Shown here: positions 63,942-64,000 of the stretch, piece by piece
Layout: every line of letters begins with the position of its first letter
Numbering within the stretch: the first letter of the stretch is position 1
Program-made: the position numbers and the translations under genes
Assembly (NCBI RefSeq): GCF_035046505.1
Contig: NC_089821.1
Span: forward strand, 55,708,256 to 55,772,255
DNA: 64,000 bases
Source of the DNA: Tiliqua scincoides
Taxonomy: Eukaryota > Chordata > Lepidosauria > Squamata > Scincidae
Reading direction: 5' to 3'
The notes under the pieces: generated by a model
Told to the model about the DNA's origin: nothing
What the model saw: only the letters and a program-made list of their open reading frames with translations
Databases searched by the model: none

Positions 63942-64000
63942 TTTGAATGCAGAACATGTTCCCGAGAAATTCTGCACATGAATAGTCAGAGTTTAGTAGA

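Overview
This window reads as intergenic or intronic DNA of a vertebrate, most likely a squamate reptile (lizard). The evidence is the repeat content: CR1-type LINEs ending in TTCTTATG repeats, tRNA-derived and 5S-rRNA-derived SINEs, hAT-type foldback elements, and a short palindromic repeat that I recall as common in lizard and snake DNA. I found no convincing host protein-coding exon, tRNA gene, functional rRNA gene or CRISPR array. The only long open frame (808 codons, 17578-20004) belongs to a CR1 LINE.

Layout. 0-12 kb: a minisatellite at the left edge, a fossil Ty3/gypsy integrase remnant (about 740-1190), a cluster of small inverted-repeat elements whose ends read GGGCNCAATCCTA (called AATCCTA elements here), one hAT foldback (4700-5039) and simple repeats. 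12-17 kb: a hAT element with perfect 8-bp duplications, the first 5S-derived SINE (13704-13854), another hAT and long AATCCTA elements. 17.4-22.9 kb: the young CR1, then an older antisense CR1 split by a tRNA-type SINE. 23-29 kb: mostly AATCCTA elements and unclassified GC-rich DNA. 29.4-31.7 kb: two abutting CR1 3' fragments. 31.8-37.5 kb: two more 5S-derived SINEs, a hAT, an AATCCTA element and an old CR1 end. 37.5-45.9 kb: hAT relatives, palindromic repeats, and a 5'-truncated non-CR1 LINE (40675-41479) bounded by a 10-bp duplication. 45.9-50.5 kb: the most repeat-poor stretch. 50.5-64 kb: hAT, AATCCTA, Tigger-like and CR1 copies, ending in a (TC)n tract.

How the parts work together. The clearest relation is a SINE-LINE partnership. 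The 5S-derived SINEs carry a tail of about 33 nt that is also the 3' end of the 40675-41479 LINE. The tail can fold into a hairpin with a TTCG loop, and the LINE stop codon lies inside it. A second tail type, ending in GCGGTATATAAATA, is shared by the tRNA-type SINE and at least one other repeat. Nested insertions give a relative order: SINE into CR1, SINE into an AATCCTA element, LINE into a palindromic repeat, palindromic repeats into hAT and Tigger-like elements.

Limits: all family names come from reading motifs by eye. No alignment or database search was run. Boundaries are exact only where target-site duplications are stated. Stretches listed as 'nothing recognised' may hold old repeats or conserved noncoding elements that I cannot see.
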